A stretch of DNA of 64,000 nucleotides from Membranipora membranacea (taxonomy: Eukaryota; Bryozoa; Gymnolaemata; Cheilostomatida; Membraniporidae): the NCBI GenBank assembly GCA_914767715.1, contig OU612065.1, forward strand, positions 34,842,001-34,906,000, written 5' to 3'. Below the pieces are notes generated by a model, which searched no databases, was not told where the DNA came from, and was given only the letters and a program-made list of their open reading frames with translations. The stretch's first letter is position 1. Each line of letters begins with the position of its first letter. Made by a program: the position numbers and the translations under genes. This document shows, in pieces, positions 45,770-58,300 of the stretch.

Positions 45770-48283
45770 TTATCCATTAATCAAAGTTTACCCAAACAAA
45801 CACACAAAACAACAAATTACACCAATAACCCAAAACACAATTGAACCCCTGATTAACCACTAAAATTGAGAGCCTGACAGTATGATACTATGAGTAAGCA
45901 GGGTGCTCCGATCATTTAACTAAGATACCAATCTTCTTGGTCAAATAAGAATCAAACTGTCTTCCTACATTGTGAAGCCTTGATCCCAGCCAAAGATGTG
46001 GCTAAATAAAATGCACAGCCTAGCAGCAAACAATTAGCCACAGTCATAGGTAGATGATATAAAAAATGCCGACCCCCTATCCCTCGTCTAGGCAGACTAA
46101 CAAGCCAAACCTCATGGTGAATCTAAACTATGCTATTATTGAATTAATTAAATTTCGCACCCAGCATGAAAAGAAAGTTAATCATTGACTTTATTTTCTC
46201 AGCATGATTCCTGTTGAACTGTATTCAAAAATAATTGTGATTTTCTCTTCTCTGAGACAGATATAGCTCCATGGCCTTTTTTCATTGTACCACTGAAACT
46301 GATTTAAATTTGTTTTGAATTCCTCCGTTCCACACATTCCTGATAAGCTGATAAGGGTGCTTTAGTCTGGATTTACAGAGATTTATCTTTGTCATGTTTA
46401 ATCCAAATAACAAGCACCGGATCGTAGATGAGTTTGATCACAACAAATAAATGCCTGAAGATTTTTTCCTCCCAGCAGGCAAATGATAACCAATACTTAT
46501 TTACAAATGCTGTCAGGGCTTCATGAAATGTAAATAAAATTTTGTTGTTGCTGATAGAAACAAAAACAAATTTGTGTATATGGTTTCTGAAATATTCAGA
46601 CGCAAAGCCAATTTTTTCACTTGAGTAAATAAAATCTATGTGCAGCAGGGACCAAGTTGAAATCTGGACAGAACACCGCAATCTGCATCCCACAGACGTA
46701 GGTGATCACAGGAGTTAAATTGGAAAGGAGTGGTCAATAATATTCAGCCAATGCCACTTTTTCTAAAATTACCCGCATTACAATGTTCCTGTCAACCTGG
46801 TCTCGCTATGAAATCCAGAGAACTGTGTTACAAGTTAAATCAAAATATTCCTATGACGGAGACTAATTTAAAATGTGGGTAGATAAGTTGCAGGAGAAAA
46901 TACCTCTACAGAAGTGTTCTGCTTTGTAATTTGTTCACATTCCATTATATGCAAGGCCGAGTGCACGTAAATCTTCAGTGATTGCAGCTGCGCCAGGAGT
47001 TCTTCCGAGCCTCATGACCTTAGCCTAGAGATATATGAAAGACCCATCATCATAGCATCTAAAAATGGAAAAAAAGCGAGAAAATGTAACTAACCATGAA
47101 GAAAGTAACGATATGTTCATCATAGCACGGATGCCCAGGAGATGTCAATGCCCTTAACAACAACAATATGGACAGTACTGCTACAAGTCCATATAGCGGT
47201 CAAAAAAATGAAAATTGATTTGTTGAAGTGGATACCAAATGAAGTTCTAACTTACTGTATGTTTTTGATGAGGTTCTAAGCTCTCATTTGAGCCATTGAA
47301 CAAAACTCTACACCTACACCACAGGCAGATCTGTTGATGCTCAAAGCTGATGCTTCATGAAAACAGTCACGGTCCCAGCTCATGACGTCACAAGCAGTGT
47401 TTTCTTAAAGGGATAATACACTTCTGATCTCTGTTTGGCAGCCAATGGAGCACAGAAATATGTGTACATACATAAACTCCTTATTTGTAATTCAAAACCC
47501 CTTGTTCTGCTCAAATGTGCATTCTAAATTGTAGTTGTGCATCTCCAACAAGAAACAAGACAACTAACAGAATTGCTTGTGATTTGAAAAAAGCTGATTT
47601 TTTGAGCAGTTGTGTGCTCAACCTCTTGGTTAGTGTTTCAATCATACAGATACTCATGAGTACGCATGTGCAATAATGATGACCTTTGGACTTTAGCTTG
47701 TTATTGTCTAACAGCCCAGCTTTACACTTTTATTGCCATAACTGGATATGGTAATAAAAGTGTAACGCTAAACATGAGTCCTGGAGGGCAGCTGTGGGTG
47801 TGAATCAGTCTGGTCATGTTGTCATACTGAGTGAATTTCTCACACATCTCGTCTGCTAATTGGATGTATTTATTACCATTTCTCTGACACGAGCAGTCAT
47901 GAACTTAATAAAAAAAAGGTGCAAAATAGCATACGCTACTATAACTTATTTGTGCAATTCCTGCTACAGTCTACTCACTACTGGGCCCTGTACCCCGGGT
48001 GTGCTCTTTACTGCTTGCTAAATGAGGGCAATTTGGCGCATATTATGGCGAAGGCGCCCTGAAGGCACCTTAGTTCTCAGTCTTCGGACTGAGACAGAAC
48101 TCTGTGATTCTTTTAAGCAATACTTGTAACTAAGACTGAGGTGACTATCATTCGTTTGTTTTCTCTTTTATTGATCCTGAAGGACTGTAACAAATAATTT
48201 GACTATTCAGAGTGGATAGCCTCACATGGGGTTATTCACATGCCACATCATGACTGAACGCCAAACAGTTGCGTTCTGTGATA
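45770..48283. other. No gene seen; two stable hairpins
   Basis: A 20-bp stem with a 6-base loop lies at 47721-47765 (TTTACACTTTTATT... against its complement). A perfect 8-bp stem closed by TTCG lies at 48075-48094. No convincing coding exon. TTTATT at 48167-48172 is the likely poly(A) signal of the minus-strand peptide gene next to it. Confidence 0.5.
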
Positions 48284-48545
48284 TTACATGTCATTTGCAT
48301 TTGCAACCCTCAAATCCTTGGCAGAAGCCGTCTTATCTAGTCTTTGTGATCTGAGACCTGTAAAACCAGGGAAAGGTGTTGTGCAGTAAGATAAAAACCC
48401 CTCTGCTTAGCACCACAAGAGCAAAAACTACCTCTACAATGCCAGCCATACTCTATTTGGTACACTCACCTTTCTTAGCACTTGCTGATGATGGTGGTAT
48501 GAATGATACAGCGATAACCAGCATGGCCAGCAAGCTAGTCATCAT
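48284..48545 (-). CDS. Small secreted peptide (2 exons, 49 aa)
   Basis: Exon 48470-48545 encodes a signal peptide (MMTSLLAMLVIAVSF followed by a small-residue cleavage region) and ends in phase 1 at AAG/GTGAGT. Exon 48284-48357 follows TTTTACAG, keeps the frame and ends at TAA. The mature part is about 24-30 residues, basic, without cysteines, and starts near AKKGLRSQRLDK. A KKG and single Arg sites could be processing sites. A poly(A) signal (TTTATT on plus) is at 48167-48172. Gene size and layout resemble the peptide gene at 39649-40063, but the sequences are unrelated. Function unknown: a hormone-like or antimicrobial role is only a guess. Confidence 0.6.
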
Positions 48546-48687
48546 GGTATTCATATTTGAGTTATCAATGAACACTGTCCTGCTTCATGTAATTTTAGTA
48601 ATGAATGAGGTTGCCAGCTTGCAGTGATACTTAGAAATCATGAGTGTGAATGATTAGTGTTCACATTAATTCTATATTCTAAGAATT

Positions 48688-49008
48688 TAAACAAAATTCA
48701 AACAAAATTCAAACAAAATTCAAACAAAATTCAAACAAAATTCAAACAAAATTCAAACAAAATTCAAACAAAATTCAAACAAAATTCAAACAAAATTCAA
48801 ACAAAATTCAAACAAAATTCAAACAAAATTCAAACAAAATTCAAACAAAATTCAAACAAAATTCAAACAAAATTCAAACAAAATTCAAACAAAATTCAAA
48901 CAAAATTCAAACAAAATTCAAACAAAATTCAAACAAAATTCAAACAAAATTCAAACAAAATTCAAACAAAATTCAAACGAAATTCAAACGAAATTCAAAC
49001 AAAATTCT
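48688..49008 (+). repeat. 11-bp minisatellite, about 29 copies
   Basis: Near-perfect tandem AAACAAAATTC units, with A-to-G changes only in two adjacent copies near the end (CGAAATTC). Because 11 is not a multiple of 3, three units make one 11-codon period and the array stays open in frame, giving a false 126-codon frame. The homogeneity suggests recent expansion. Confidence 0.95.
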
Positions 49009-49730
49009 CCAAAAACATAAATCACTTTTGTTGGTAGGAGTAACTGAAGACGAAATGTAATTGTTCTACCGTAAAACCTCATAATATAGTCACCAGACCA
49101 GACCTGTTCCATTCCTATTCCAAATATAGCCACCAGAGCGCCGTGAAAGCAGATCATTGTGATGATTGGTCTATCAGTGTTAGGCACTTAAATCTTTATG
49201 ACTGTGTTTGTCAAACCAATGACATAATTATTTTGCAGGCTTCGACACTTAAATTATGCATTGATTTTAACATTATGGCAAAAGAGAAAGGTGGCAAAGG
49301 AAATAAAAGAGGCATAACTTAATGAATGTAATAATACATTTTATTACATGAAAAATGCTTTCCAGTTTTGTCAAGAGTAAGGAAATTGACATGTAATTTT
49401 GAGATATGTATAATATATTGTTCAGTAAAAATCAAGATTTTAATATACGATCGGGTAACAGGCTAAATAAATTGAGAAGATCTGAAAGATATCACATGAC
49501 TCACCAAATACACTGCGTGGGAAATCTTTGATTTCTATTGATGTTATAAAATTGGCTTATTTGAAGTGATGTGATACAATATTTAGTGTGCATCAAGAGA
49601 AATAAAAGGTATCAGAAAGCATGAAAGATGGCAAGTAGATGATATCGGACACAGGAAAAAAGTAGTAGATAAGAAGGATTATGTTTGATATTTGCAAAAG
49701 TTAGTATAGTTGCTCTCTAAAACAAGGGGC

Positions 49731-49810
49731 TAAGGTATGTCGATGACCGATCTGAATATCAACATATCATATACTTTTGGAAAGCTGCCGAACTACTGAA
49801 TATTAATACC
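49731..49810 (+). repeat. Dispersed repeat, direct partner at 61736-61818
   Basis: Shares GACCGATCTGAATATCA and GGAAAGCTGCCGA with 61736-61818 in the same orientation over about 80 bases. It is absent from the corresponding position upstream of the intact GPCR. Confidence 0.75.
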
Positions 49811-50294
49811 TTAACATCATTGATGTTGTTTCACTACATATCATCTAAAATGTCTACTTTCGACACTTCCAATGAACCTGCGTAAACCTTGTGACATTGG
49901 CATTCATTATTACCATCACTTCACTAATTAAAGGCATTCAAAAGGTGCCCAAATTCTATAGGATCTGACATCATGACAATTTAGTTTAATTCAGTTTGCT
50001 GATATTATCGTAACGCATCAGGTGAATTTGCTATAAACATAGGATTACACATAAAAATGTGATCTCAAAGCTTTTTATTTTTCAAAATTTTCATCTTAGC
50101 TAACAGCTGGTCATGTCTTCTAAATTTTTTTCTCGAAGTGCTTGAAGATGACACAAAAAAAACGTTATGCAGTTATAAGACATTTTTGGAAAGCAGAAAG
50201 CAGATTGTCAATAGTTCTGACAGTCCTGAAGTTGGTCTTATTGAGATGTAGAAGTACCGGTAGTATCTGGAGAGGGCTGAACTCTCTGAATCGT

Positions 50295-50330
50295 ATCGAA
50301 TTACCACCACCATGATGGTGGTAATTCGAT
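50295..50330. repeat. Palindrome upstream of GPCR pseudogene
   Basis: Arms ATCGAATTACCACCA and TGGTGGTAATTCGAT are perfect complements around a 6-base loop. Confidence 0.85.
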
Positions 50331-50374
50331 AAGCTATTTTCAATTCATCACATTCGTACGAGAAGTAAGCAGTC

Positions 50375-50822
50375 ATGAACATCACACTCTGCTATGAATC
50401 TGACATCTGTTTGAAGCCAGAAATAGAACGTATCTTCTTGGCGGTCTGAAGCAACATTGATTCAGCAAAAATCTTCCACTTAACTTTTCTCACCAAGCTG
50501 CATCGGTACAAAGTGACAGTTTTCTACTTCAATCTGTAGCAATCAACACATCTTGACATACTGATATGGCTACATTCTTTGCAGTCGGTACAATTTGTTA
50601 CTGGAGACAAGCTATTGAGTTAGCTTACCCATCCGTTCTGGTTGTGAGATCATTTATTGAGATGAACACTGTAGTTTTCAAGAACACAATGTATATTTTA
50701 ACTAGAGCTGATTGTTGGCTGATGCTGTCTAAACCACTACAGTATGAGCATCACCCCTTTGTCAGACATTATACCAAAATAGTTTTTACATCAGCATGTT
50801 ATAGTTTAGCATCTATTCTAGT
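50375..50822 (+). pseudogene. GPCR pseudogene, truncated duplicate of 26926-27888
   Basis: Starts at the same ATG context as the intact receptor (AACATCAC..., giving the same N-terminal NIT start). It carries stops in the first helix region (TGA after about 24 codons) and again near 50538. From about 50566 to 50820 it is nearly identical in protein, including MNTVVFKNTMYILT and LMLSKPLQYEHHPFVRHYT. The DRW Arg is lost (ADCW). Similarity stops abruptly within helix 4 at about 50822, so helices 5-7 are missing. It cannot make a working receptor. Confidence 0.85.
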
Positions 50823-51068
50823 ATACAGTGATATTGCCAAGATAAATCTGGTTGAGATTGCTGTTTCAGTGGTGAGCATACGCATGGAAATGCACACACA
50901 ACACTGACATCCATTCTGTTCCAGTTAATATTGATCTCACCAAGAGAGACAAGTCGAAACAAAAGCCCTGGATATGTCCTCTCAATACTTCTGAAGCTGA
51001 TGCAAGCTTGTGATAAGCCTTCAGATAGGATAACGAGGCATGGAAAAATGAGGGAAAAAGAGATACTC
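50823..51068. other. No gene seen
   Basis: Short spacer between the GPCR pseudogene break and the MITE. Nothing recognised. Confidence 0.5.
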
Positions 51069-51071
51069 TAA

Positions 51072-51685
51072 AGCTGCGTTTACATTGTCAACTAATCTGC
51101 CTATTTGAGCAACACCGACATTCAACACCGACAAATCTTCTAATGTAAACATTGTGTCGGTGCAGACTAATCGGAGTTTAATGAAATCGTTGCTCTGTGA
51201 TCATGTCACAGAATGACCGACACGGGGTCCGATTCCATTGATACATAGCCAATTAAAACACAGATATGTAGGTCATTCAGATCAACAGGTCAGAATACCA
51301 TGTGTGTCAATGTCAAGGTTAAATGCCAGAGGGAACAAGATGGCAACAATGGAGCAGCCACCTGATGTCAACAAAACTGTACCAAAAACTGAGGTGTCCT
51401 GATTAATCAAGATGATTGATAGTAATGATTGATGATAGTAATGATTGATAGAATGATAGTATGATAGAATGATTGATAGTAATGATTGATAGTAATATTA
51501 ATAGTAATAGCAATGATTGGTCAATATAGTTGCTTGATTGATAGATCAGGGTAGAGTTATTAGACTGACAAATCTAGTGTAAAAGCAAAATCGTTATAAC
51601 CTATATTACACGACATTTACTGCCGACAGTTATGGTATGTCGAGTTGTTCAATTATGCAGATTAGTTGATAATGTAAACGCAGCT
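51072..51685. mobile_element. MITE with 29-bp TIRs, PIF/Harbinger-like (614 bp)
   Basis: The left end AGCTGCGTTTACATTGTCAA and the right end reverse complement AGCTGCGTTTACATTATCAA continue as matching inverted repeats to CTAATCTGC. TAA flanks both ends (51069-51071 and 51686-51688). A local ATTGATAGTAATG tandem tract lies at 51405-51540. No transposase is encoded. Confidence 0.8.
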
Positions 51686-51984
51686 TAAGATGCTTGATGA
51701 TCTCTCCTGACAACACTTCAACCAGAACTCTATAAGCCTGGATTAGCCAATTAGTAAATATAATGTCTCTGATTTATATAATCACTTTATATTTATAGGT
51801 CAATAATTTATTTTCAATTTAATTTAATTATAAACTTTTAGAAAACCTCAATAAATAAATATAACAGAGGCCATACTGGTTGCCAAGGGAAATCCCTTGC
51901 GTCATCATCCTCGTCATATACTGCACAATATTACATTATAGGTACACTTTTAAGAAAACCTCTATAAATAAATAAATATTCACA

Positions 51985-54441
51985 TCACCAACTAGCAGTG
52001 TTGCCAAGGAAGCCAACCGGAAAATCCATGATGAAATCACAACACTAAAAGGGGAAACCCTCAAGCAATGATTATTGCCCTTGGTGACTTCAACAGTTCA
52101 GCAATCTCACTACCTCACTTCCATCAGCAAGTAAAATGTACTACCAGAGGTAACAAAACACTAGACAAGTGCTATGTCAACATCAAGCATAGCTATAAAA
52201 CAACCAAGATGCCAAACCTAGGTAACTCTGATCATGAATCTGTGTTCCTCCTACCAACATATAAACACAGAGTTCAGACCACCACCCCAGTAACAGTAAC
52301 CAAGCGTATATGGAGTGAAGCCAACACCGATAAAACTGCTGAGCTGCCTAGACGACACCAACTGGTCCACCCTGTTCAACCTAGAGACTGATGTAGATAA
52401 AGCAGCTGACCCCTTTGTCTCGTACCTTAACTTTTGCATAGATGAATGCATACCAACTAAGCGGGACGTGAAATTATATCTCAGAGACAAAGACTTTCTA
52501 ACTAAATGCCCCTCAGGTCGCTACCGCACCGTTAAATATCGGGGTACATGGGGTAGAGACAGCTTTTTAAGACGTCCGTAGGTTGATTGAGCAGAGAAAT
52601 TGTGCCTTTTTAAACAATAGAAATGATTACCCTAAACTGAAATCTCAAACTCAGAATGCCATCAGATGATCAGACGTGCCAAAAAAGAACATGCCCAAGA
52701 AATAGAGCAAAATATGACATCAAATAGTAGAATGGCATGGTCACAGTTGAAAAGCATTTTGAAGATCAAGTCCAATGTGAAAGGGTGCTCTCTCGATGCA
52801 AACGCTTTGAATCAGTTTTTTAATAGATTCGATAAGCCATGGGATGTACCTGTTTTACCATCTCTTTTGCCATATTGTGAGGAGTTTTTTAGTTTTGACG
52901 AAGTATATTCCACTCCGTGCAGCGTCAAACTGAACAAGAGCCCAGGGCCAGATAATATCACAGCCAATCTACTCAAATCATCAGCACCAACCCTTGCTCG
53001 ACCACTCACTGACCTGTTCAACATGCCGATCAAACGGGGATGCATGCCTACAGTGTGGAAAATGGCAAGTATCAACCCATACCTAACTGTGCTGGTGCAA
53101 ATGAACCTAAAGACTTAAGACCGATAGCTCTAACATCGATTGTCGGTAAATGCCTGGAAAAACTAGTATCAAAAGAATGTCACCAAAGCTGAATGACTCA
53201 TCACAGTTTGCGTACAAACCAAATAGGTCAACTGAAGACGCTCTTATCACTTTGATTGACAAGATCCATGAACATCTGGATATGAATGCCAAGAACCATG
53301 TCAGAGCTATATTCATCGATTATACAAGTGCCTTCAATACCATCAATCCAAAATTACTCACAGATAAACTCGGTGACTATGACTTCCATCCAAACAAAGT
53401 TAATTGGGGTTATAGTTTCCTGACCGACCGAAAACAGAAGGTAATAACATCAACCAACACATCCAAAATCATCAGCACGTCAACAGGAAGTCCACAAGGC
53501 TGTTTCCTGAGTCCGTTCCTGTTCTCTCTGTATGTAGCACAGATGCCTTTAGTCCATCAATCAACAACTGTAATAAAATATGCTGACGACACGGTTCTAC
53601 TAGAATATCTCTCTGAAACAACACAAATAAAGTTACAAGAAGAAGCTACCCATCTAGAAAACTGATGCTTCTCCAACGACCGTCTTCTCAATGCCAAGAA
53701 AACGAAGGTGCTAGTATTCAGCAATGTCACTAATCATCAACAACACTGACATCGAAGTTGTGAAATCCTTCACCTATCTGGGCACAGTTTTATCTAATAA
53801 ACTAGATTTTACACTTAATACCGAGAAGACCATCAAGAAAGCTCGTACCAGAACTCACATATTTGCCAAACTCTACCATCTAGGCATAAGCGAGAAAATC
53901 ATACGAACTTGTTATAAATCTTTTATAGAAAGTGTTATCAGCTACAATCTAGTGGTAGTCTTTAAACATCTCAAATCGGACTCTCATCGAAAACTAAAAC
54001 ATTTTATCAGTACTGCAGAATACTTAGCAGGCGGTCAATCTTTCAGTAATACACAAGACCTGTATGCACATAAACTGAAAACCAAGAGCCTGAGAATGGT
54101 TGCTGGCAACCATTCTGATCCAGTGCTAACACTAACAACGCTTCCATCAGGTCGGTTTCAGGCAATAAAACAACGAACTCAGCTACGTTCTAACTGTTTT
54201 AGGGCCCACTCCGTCAGATATTTACAGTTTCACAGTTTTTCGAAAATAGATTTGGAGTGTAAATCTTATATACCATTTTATTCCATATATCTTTTATATC
54301 CATATATTTTTACATTACAATCAAAATGAGCTTACTTTTAGAGAATATTTTTAGAGAGCACCCACACAAACATTTGTATTTCTCTTCCTGAGACAATACA
54401 ATACATACATAACATATATACATACATACATACATACATAA
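51985..54441 (+). pseudogene. Degenerate LINE: endonuclease tail, RT and 3' tail
   Basis: Recognisable pieces run in order but in several frames. The endonuclease end GNSDHESVFLLP is near 52220. A linker (52315-52581) and a helical region with RRAKKEHAQEIEQN (52666) follow. RT motifs are IFIDYTSAFNTINP (53312), TGSPQGCFLSPFLFSLYV (53480) and KYADDTVLL (53580). The thumb and C-terminus (FTYLGTVLSN, 53770) end near 54330. At least four frame changes and stops (for example after EATHLEN at 53665) show decay. A (TACA)n-type tail at 54398-54441 is the usual 3' end. The 5' end is truncated within the endonuclease. A duplicated AT-rich block precedes it at 51830-51990. This is a different LINE family from 3722-6125. 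Confidence 0.85.
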
Positions 54442-55245
54442 CAGTAAATTTAAGTAAGTCAGTCATTACCATCTCCAGTTAATGCATCTGTACCCATTTC
54501 AAGTTACTTGAGTTATCTGATGTAATTCATGCCCTATCTATCAGATACAATAGTATATATCAGGGGTGCTGGCAATTCCTCCACTCCAAGTATTTATTAA
54601 CTCCTTGATTCCACCATACATCACATCCCAGCAGTGAGTTATGTTTGCAAGCCAAATCAAAATAGAATCATCATATTAAGGTGCAATACCCATGGTGGTC
54701 AGTCCATATAACATACATGATCTTACATGACGATACTGCTGAGCCCATGCAAGGAGTTGCTCCTGGGTACATGTCACCACACATTACTAGTTCGCCCTTG
54801 ACCTCCTTATCATACTAGTAGTGGGGGGTCTGTGGGGTGGGGAAGAAGAGAAGGCATCTCTTCTTTTTTCACAAAGTTGGAATTCAACCCAAGATCGATG
54901 AGCTCAACCCCAGATCTTTTCTACCCCAGATTTTTACTTGCCAACCCCAGTTGCATAAATTGTTTGCGCTTCGCGCAGACCTGGGGTCAATAATAAACTC
55001 AATACGCCCCTGACAGATAGCCTGCTTGCATGGCGCAAGAAAGTCTGGCCCACTTCAATACGCTAATTTTTAAAATCGGCCCACTAGCAACAATTCATTA
55101 TTACTAATGTTTTCATGTATATATATAGATTACATATAGTATGTAGTATATACATTACTACATACAATATATAACATATAATATATAATATAATTACTAC
55201 ATATAATATGTAGTATATATATAACATATTTATTCTAGTAGTAAA
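54442..55245. other. No gene seen; AT-rich palindromic cluster
   Basis: Nothing coding. From 55106 to 55235 there is a dense set of TACATATAATATGTAGTATATA-type short palindromes. TTTATT at 55250-55255 is a probable poly(A) signal for the TRIM-like gene on the minus strand. Confidence 0.5.
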
Positions 55246-55357
55246 TTCATTTATTGTCCTTTGGTTAAAACAAAAAGAGGAAAGCCACACGGAATGGTAG
55301 CGTTGGAAATGTATACCTGGCTAATAGTGTCAATTAAAGATATTGTATGTAGCAGCT

Positions 55358-58300
55358 TTAGTCTTTTGTTATCTTGAAGTACCCAAGACCTGTCTCATAA
55401 CTGAGCCAAAGATGGTCTCCAGTTATAGAGATGCCATATATCTTTCCAAGTTTAGTAATCTGCGGGTCTTTAATTTCTTGAAGAACAGCACCTGAAACAA
55501 AGTTCAAGAATTTCAATGAGAAAATGATTCAAATATTATGTTGTCTCTTACAGTATATGACATTGTGACACTAATTATGAGGGCAATATTTGTTGTTAAG
55601 TGACATAAGCCCATAATAAAACTGGATGAATAGTGTAGGCTCTCAAAACTCAGGACAGTTGGATGAACAACTAACATCTGAAGGTTATTTGCCAACAGTT
55701 TTCAAAACACACACACACAGGAAAATTGATGAGCAAATATTTTGCTGCAGGCCCTAGTATTCATGATACCTTTTCTGGAGAGAAGTGTTATGCAGTCATT
55801 GATGTTTGAGCGAACCCAGGTTATTCCATGTTCATCTACATCATTTACCCATGGTCTGACAACTTTCTGGGACCATATGATGGTCCATCGATTGTTTTCT
55901 GCGACTTTGTACTTCTCTAGCTTGTTATACTCAAGATCAGACACGATTATGGAGTGTGGAGGGACACCACTGACACCTCCTGTACTTCCATTGCGAATGA
56001 TATCAGGGAGAGGTTGGCAGGTCTTGATGTCATAGACCATAATATCATCGCTCTCTCCTCGACTGCTGGCTTTAGATAAATACACCTTTCCTCCGACCAC
56101 AGCGAGGTCAATGGCGGCTTTGTGAGTTTTCCAGCATTTGATCTTGTTGAAATCATTATCGGTTAGGATTAGCTGGGTCTCAGTTCTTTCTTCGTTATTC
56201 ACACCGAGCAGCAGTTTGCCATCAAAAGAGTCGAAAGCGAAGATGTGGTGGCCGAGATCATGGAAACCGATTTGATGGCCTGTTGTTTTCTCCAGAACTA
56301 AAATACCGCCATTGACCCCGACAAGGATGTCACCCGAGACTGATGCTCTAACATCAAAGCAACATTGGCCTTCGATGATTTCCTTGAAATCCCCTAAGCT
56401 TCTCTTTTGGTTTGATTCTGTAATGCAGAATATTATAGAGAGTGTTTAGCTATGAAACAAACTAATCATTGCTCATTAATATTTCACTTTCCGCAACGGT
56501 AGTTTTAAAATTTCAAATCTACTAACATTGAAACAGATTAATTATTCAACTTAGAAAACAATTTTAATTTTAATGTGTCATACTTACCGAAGTAGTCAAG
56601 CCCTTTAACAATAATGATCAGCTCCAAGTCATTTCCTGCACAGGAGAAAACATCTTTCTCTAATGTTTTGAATATTTGTTCTTCCTTGCAAATAGATTCT
56701 AAGACTTGGTTGAGACTGAACTGTGCTGTTGTCATTCTAGGTAGATGTTCCTCTGCCAAAGCACAGAGCTCAACATCACCTACCAAATGCAAGCTGTTCA
56801 CTGAATTTCTGATTTCCTTGATCAACTCCGCCTTCTAAAATTGAACGATTTATTTCATTAAAACAATATTTCTGGCACATCATTATTGTCACAACCACTG
56901 CGAAAGTGGAGTTGAAGAAACCAGTTGTACAGGTCTACTATCATGCCTTACCTCTGTACCTCTATGTTCGCCAGTTTGAGGAAAATGAGGATTTCAAATC
57001 ATACAAATCGGAGGAGACAATTCTCAATAAATGCTCATGGAATCCCAATATTTCTTCTTAAATACCAAAATATTCCTATTCATTATATTACTCAGCTCAG
57101 TTTAAGGCCATTGCCAGCTGGTCATGTGATTGTGAAGATGAGTACATAGATTGTGCCTCAATTAAAATAAATTGGAATAGGCGCAACTCACTTTTTCTTC
57201 TAGGGCATCAATTTTTTTTCGCCAGGAAACTTTCCAGAGCTCCAGTGTCTCTTTACACTCCGAGGCGAGCAGATCTATATCTGTACAGGAGTGATCATCG
57301 TCTCTGCCTTCACACGGACCATCTCTGTCATGCCTGTCGACATAATAATTGACAAACCGATTTATATTAGAAAGGACCCTACCATCTGGTGGCGGTATGA
57401 TTACAAATCGGTATTATTGACTCCATCATAATGTATGTATAACAATAATTATGAGTAGTTCAATTTGAACATTCTATAATGAAAAGTATACACGTGATTC
57501 AATTGACCTCTCACAAAGTTATCTGTAGGTCTGATGAGGCAGTACATGAATTATGTTTCACACCATACACATTTGAATGTAAATTAGCAAGCGAACATTT
57601 GAGATACGCTGTAAGATAAAGACTAAAGGTAAGGCCACACACTCGTGCAAATTCCCACTAATTCTTGCAAATTAAATTTCGTACGAATATCAACCTGCCA
57701 CACATGGTTGTCATCTCCCAAATTCGTACTAGTGATTTATTGGTGTAATCCTCCTGTGATCCTCCTCAGCCAATCTAAACCATAGGCCTAACAGTGATAT
57801 AAATAAAAGATTTAAGTCGAGGAGAAGCTGTTTCTTCTTGTTTATACCAACCAGTCCAGTGTTTCAGCTTCTGGATATGCTTAGGCTTAACTATCTCCTC
57901 ATATTTATTCAATTTGATACCCCATTAGTCATTGTTCCCTTCTCCCTCTTGCTCCAGGTCCAAATCAATGAGAAGCTCCACATATTGATTATCCATTCCA
58001 TTTTTTGGCCAAAGTTGTTTACATAGATATGGCCTTGACTTATCAATCAAAACAGACACCGAATCAATCAAATCAGACAGAAAACACAACCAGATAACTT
58101 AATTTAAATAATGAAATTTATACGATACGGATTCGTGCATCTTGAAGATTCAATGTTTCACGAAATTGTGGAAATATCCCAATCCATATGAAAGTTTTCG
58201 TGAAAATTTTCTCCGAAACATGAGAAGACAACCCCGTGTGGCCTCACCTTAACACCAAAACCTCACGGAACTTATTGATATAAGTACATTGTGATGGGAT

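Larger units (their letters stand above)
49560..50374 (+). repeat. Duplicated upstream region of the GPCR
   Basis: Blocks such as GTGACATTGGCAT...CATCACTTCACTAAT and GATATTTGCAA(T/A)AGTT match 26310-26925 in order. The copy contains an extra insertion (49731-49810) and a palindrome (50295-50330) not found in the parent. The duplicated unit therefore carried about 0.6-0.8 kb of 5' flank with the receptor. Confidence 0.7.

Noticed and set aside
48657-49037. 126-codon open frame of Lys/Asn/Gln repeats
   Set aside because: It is the 11-bp minisatellite read in frame; no promoter, splice or domain evidence.
55106-55235. AT-rich palindromes as a replication origin or matrix attachment site
   Set aside because: Low-complexity TA-rich DNA produces such palindromes by chance; nothing specific supports a function.
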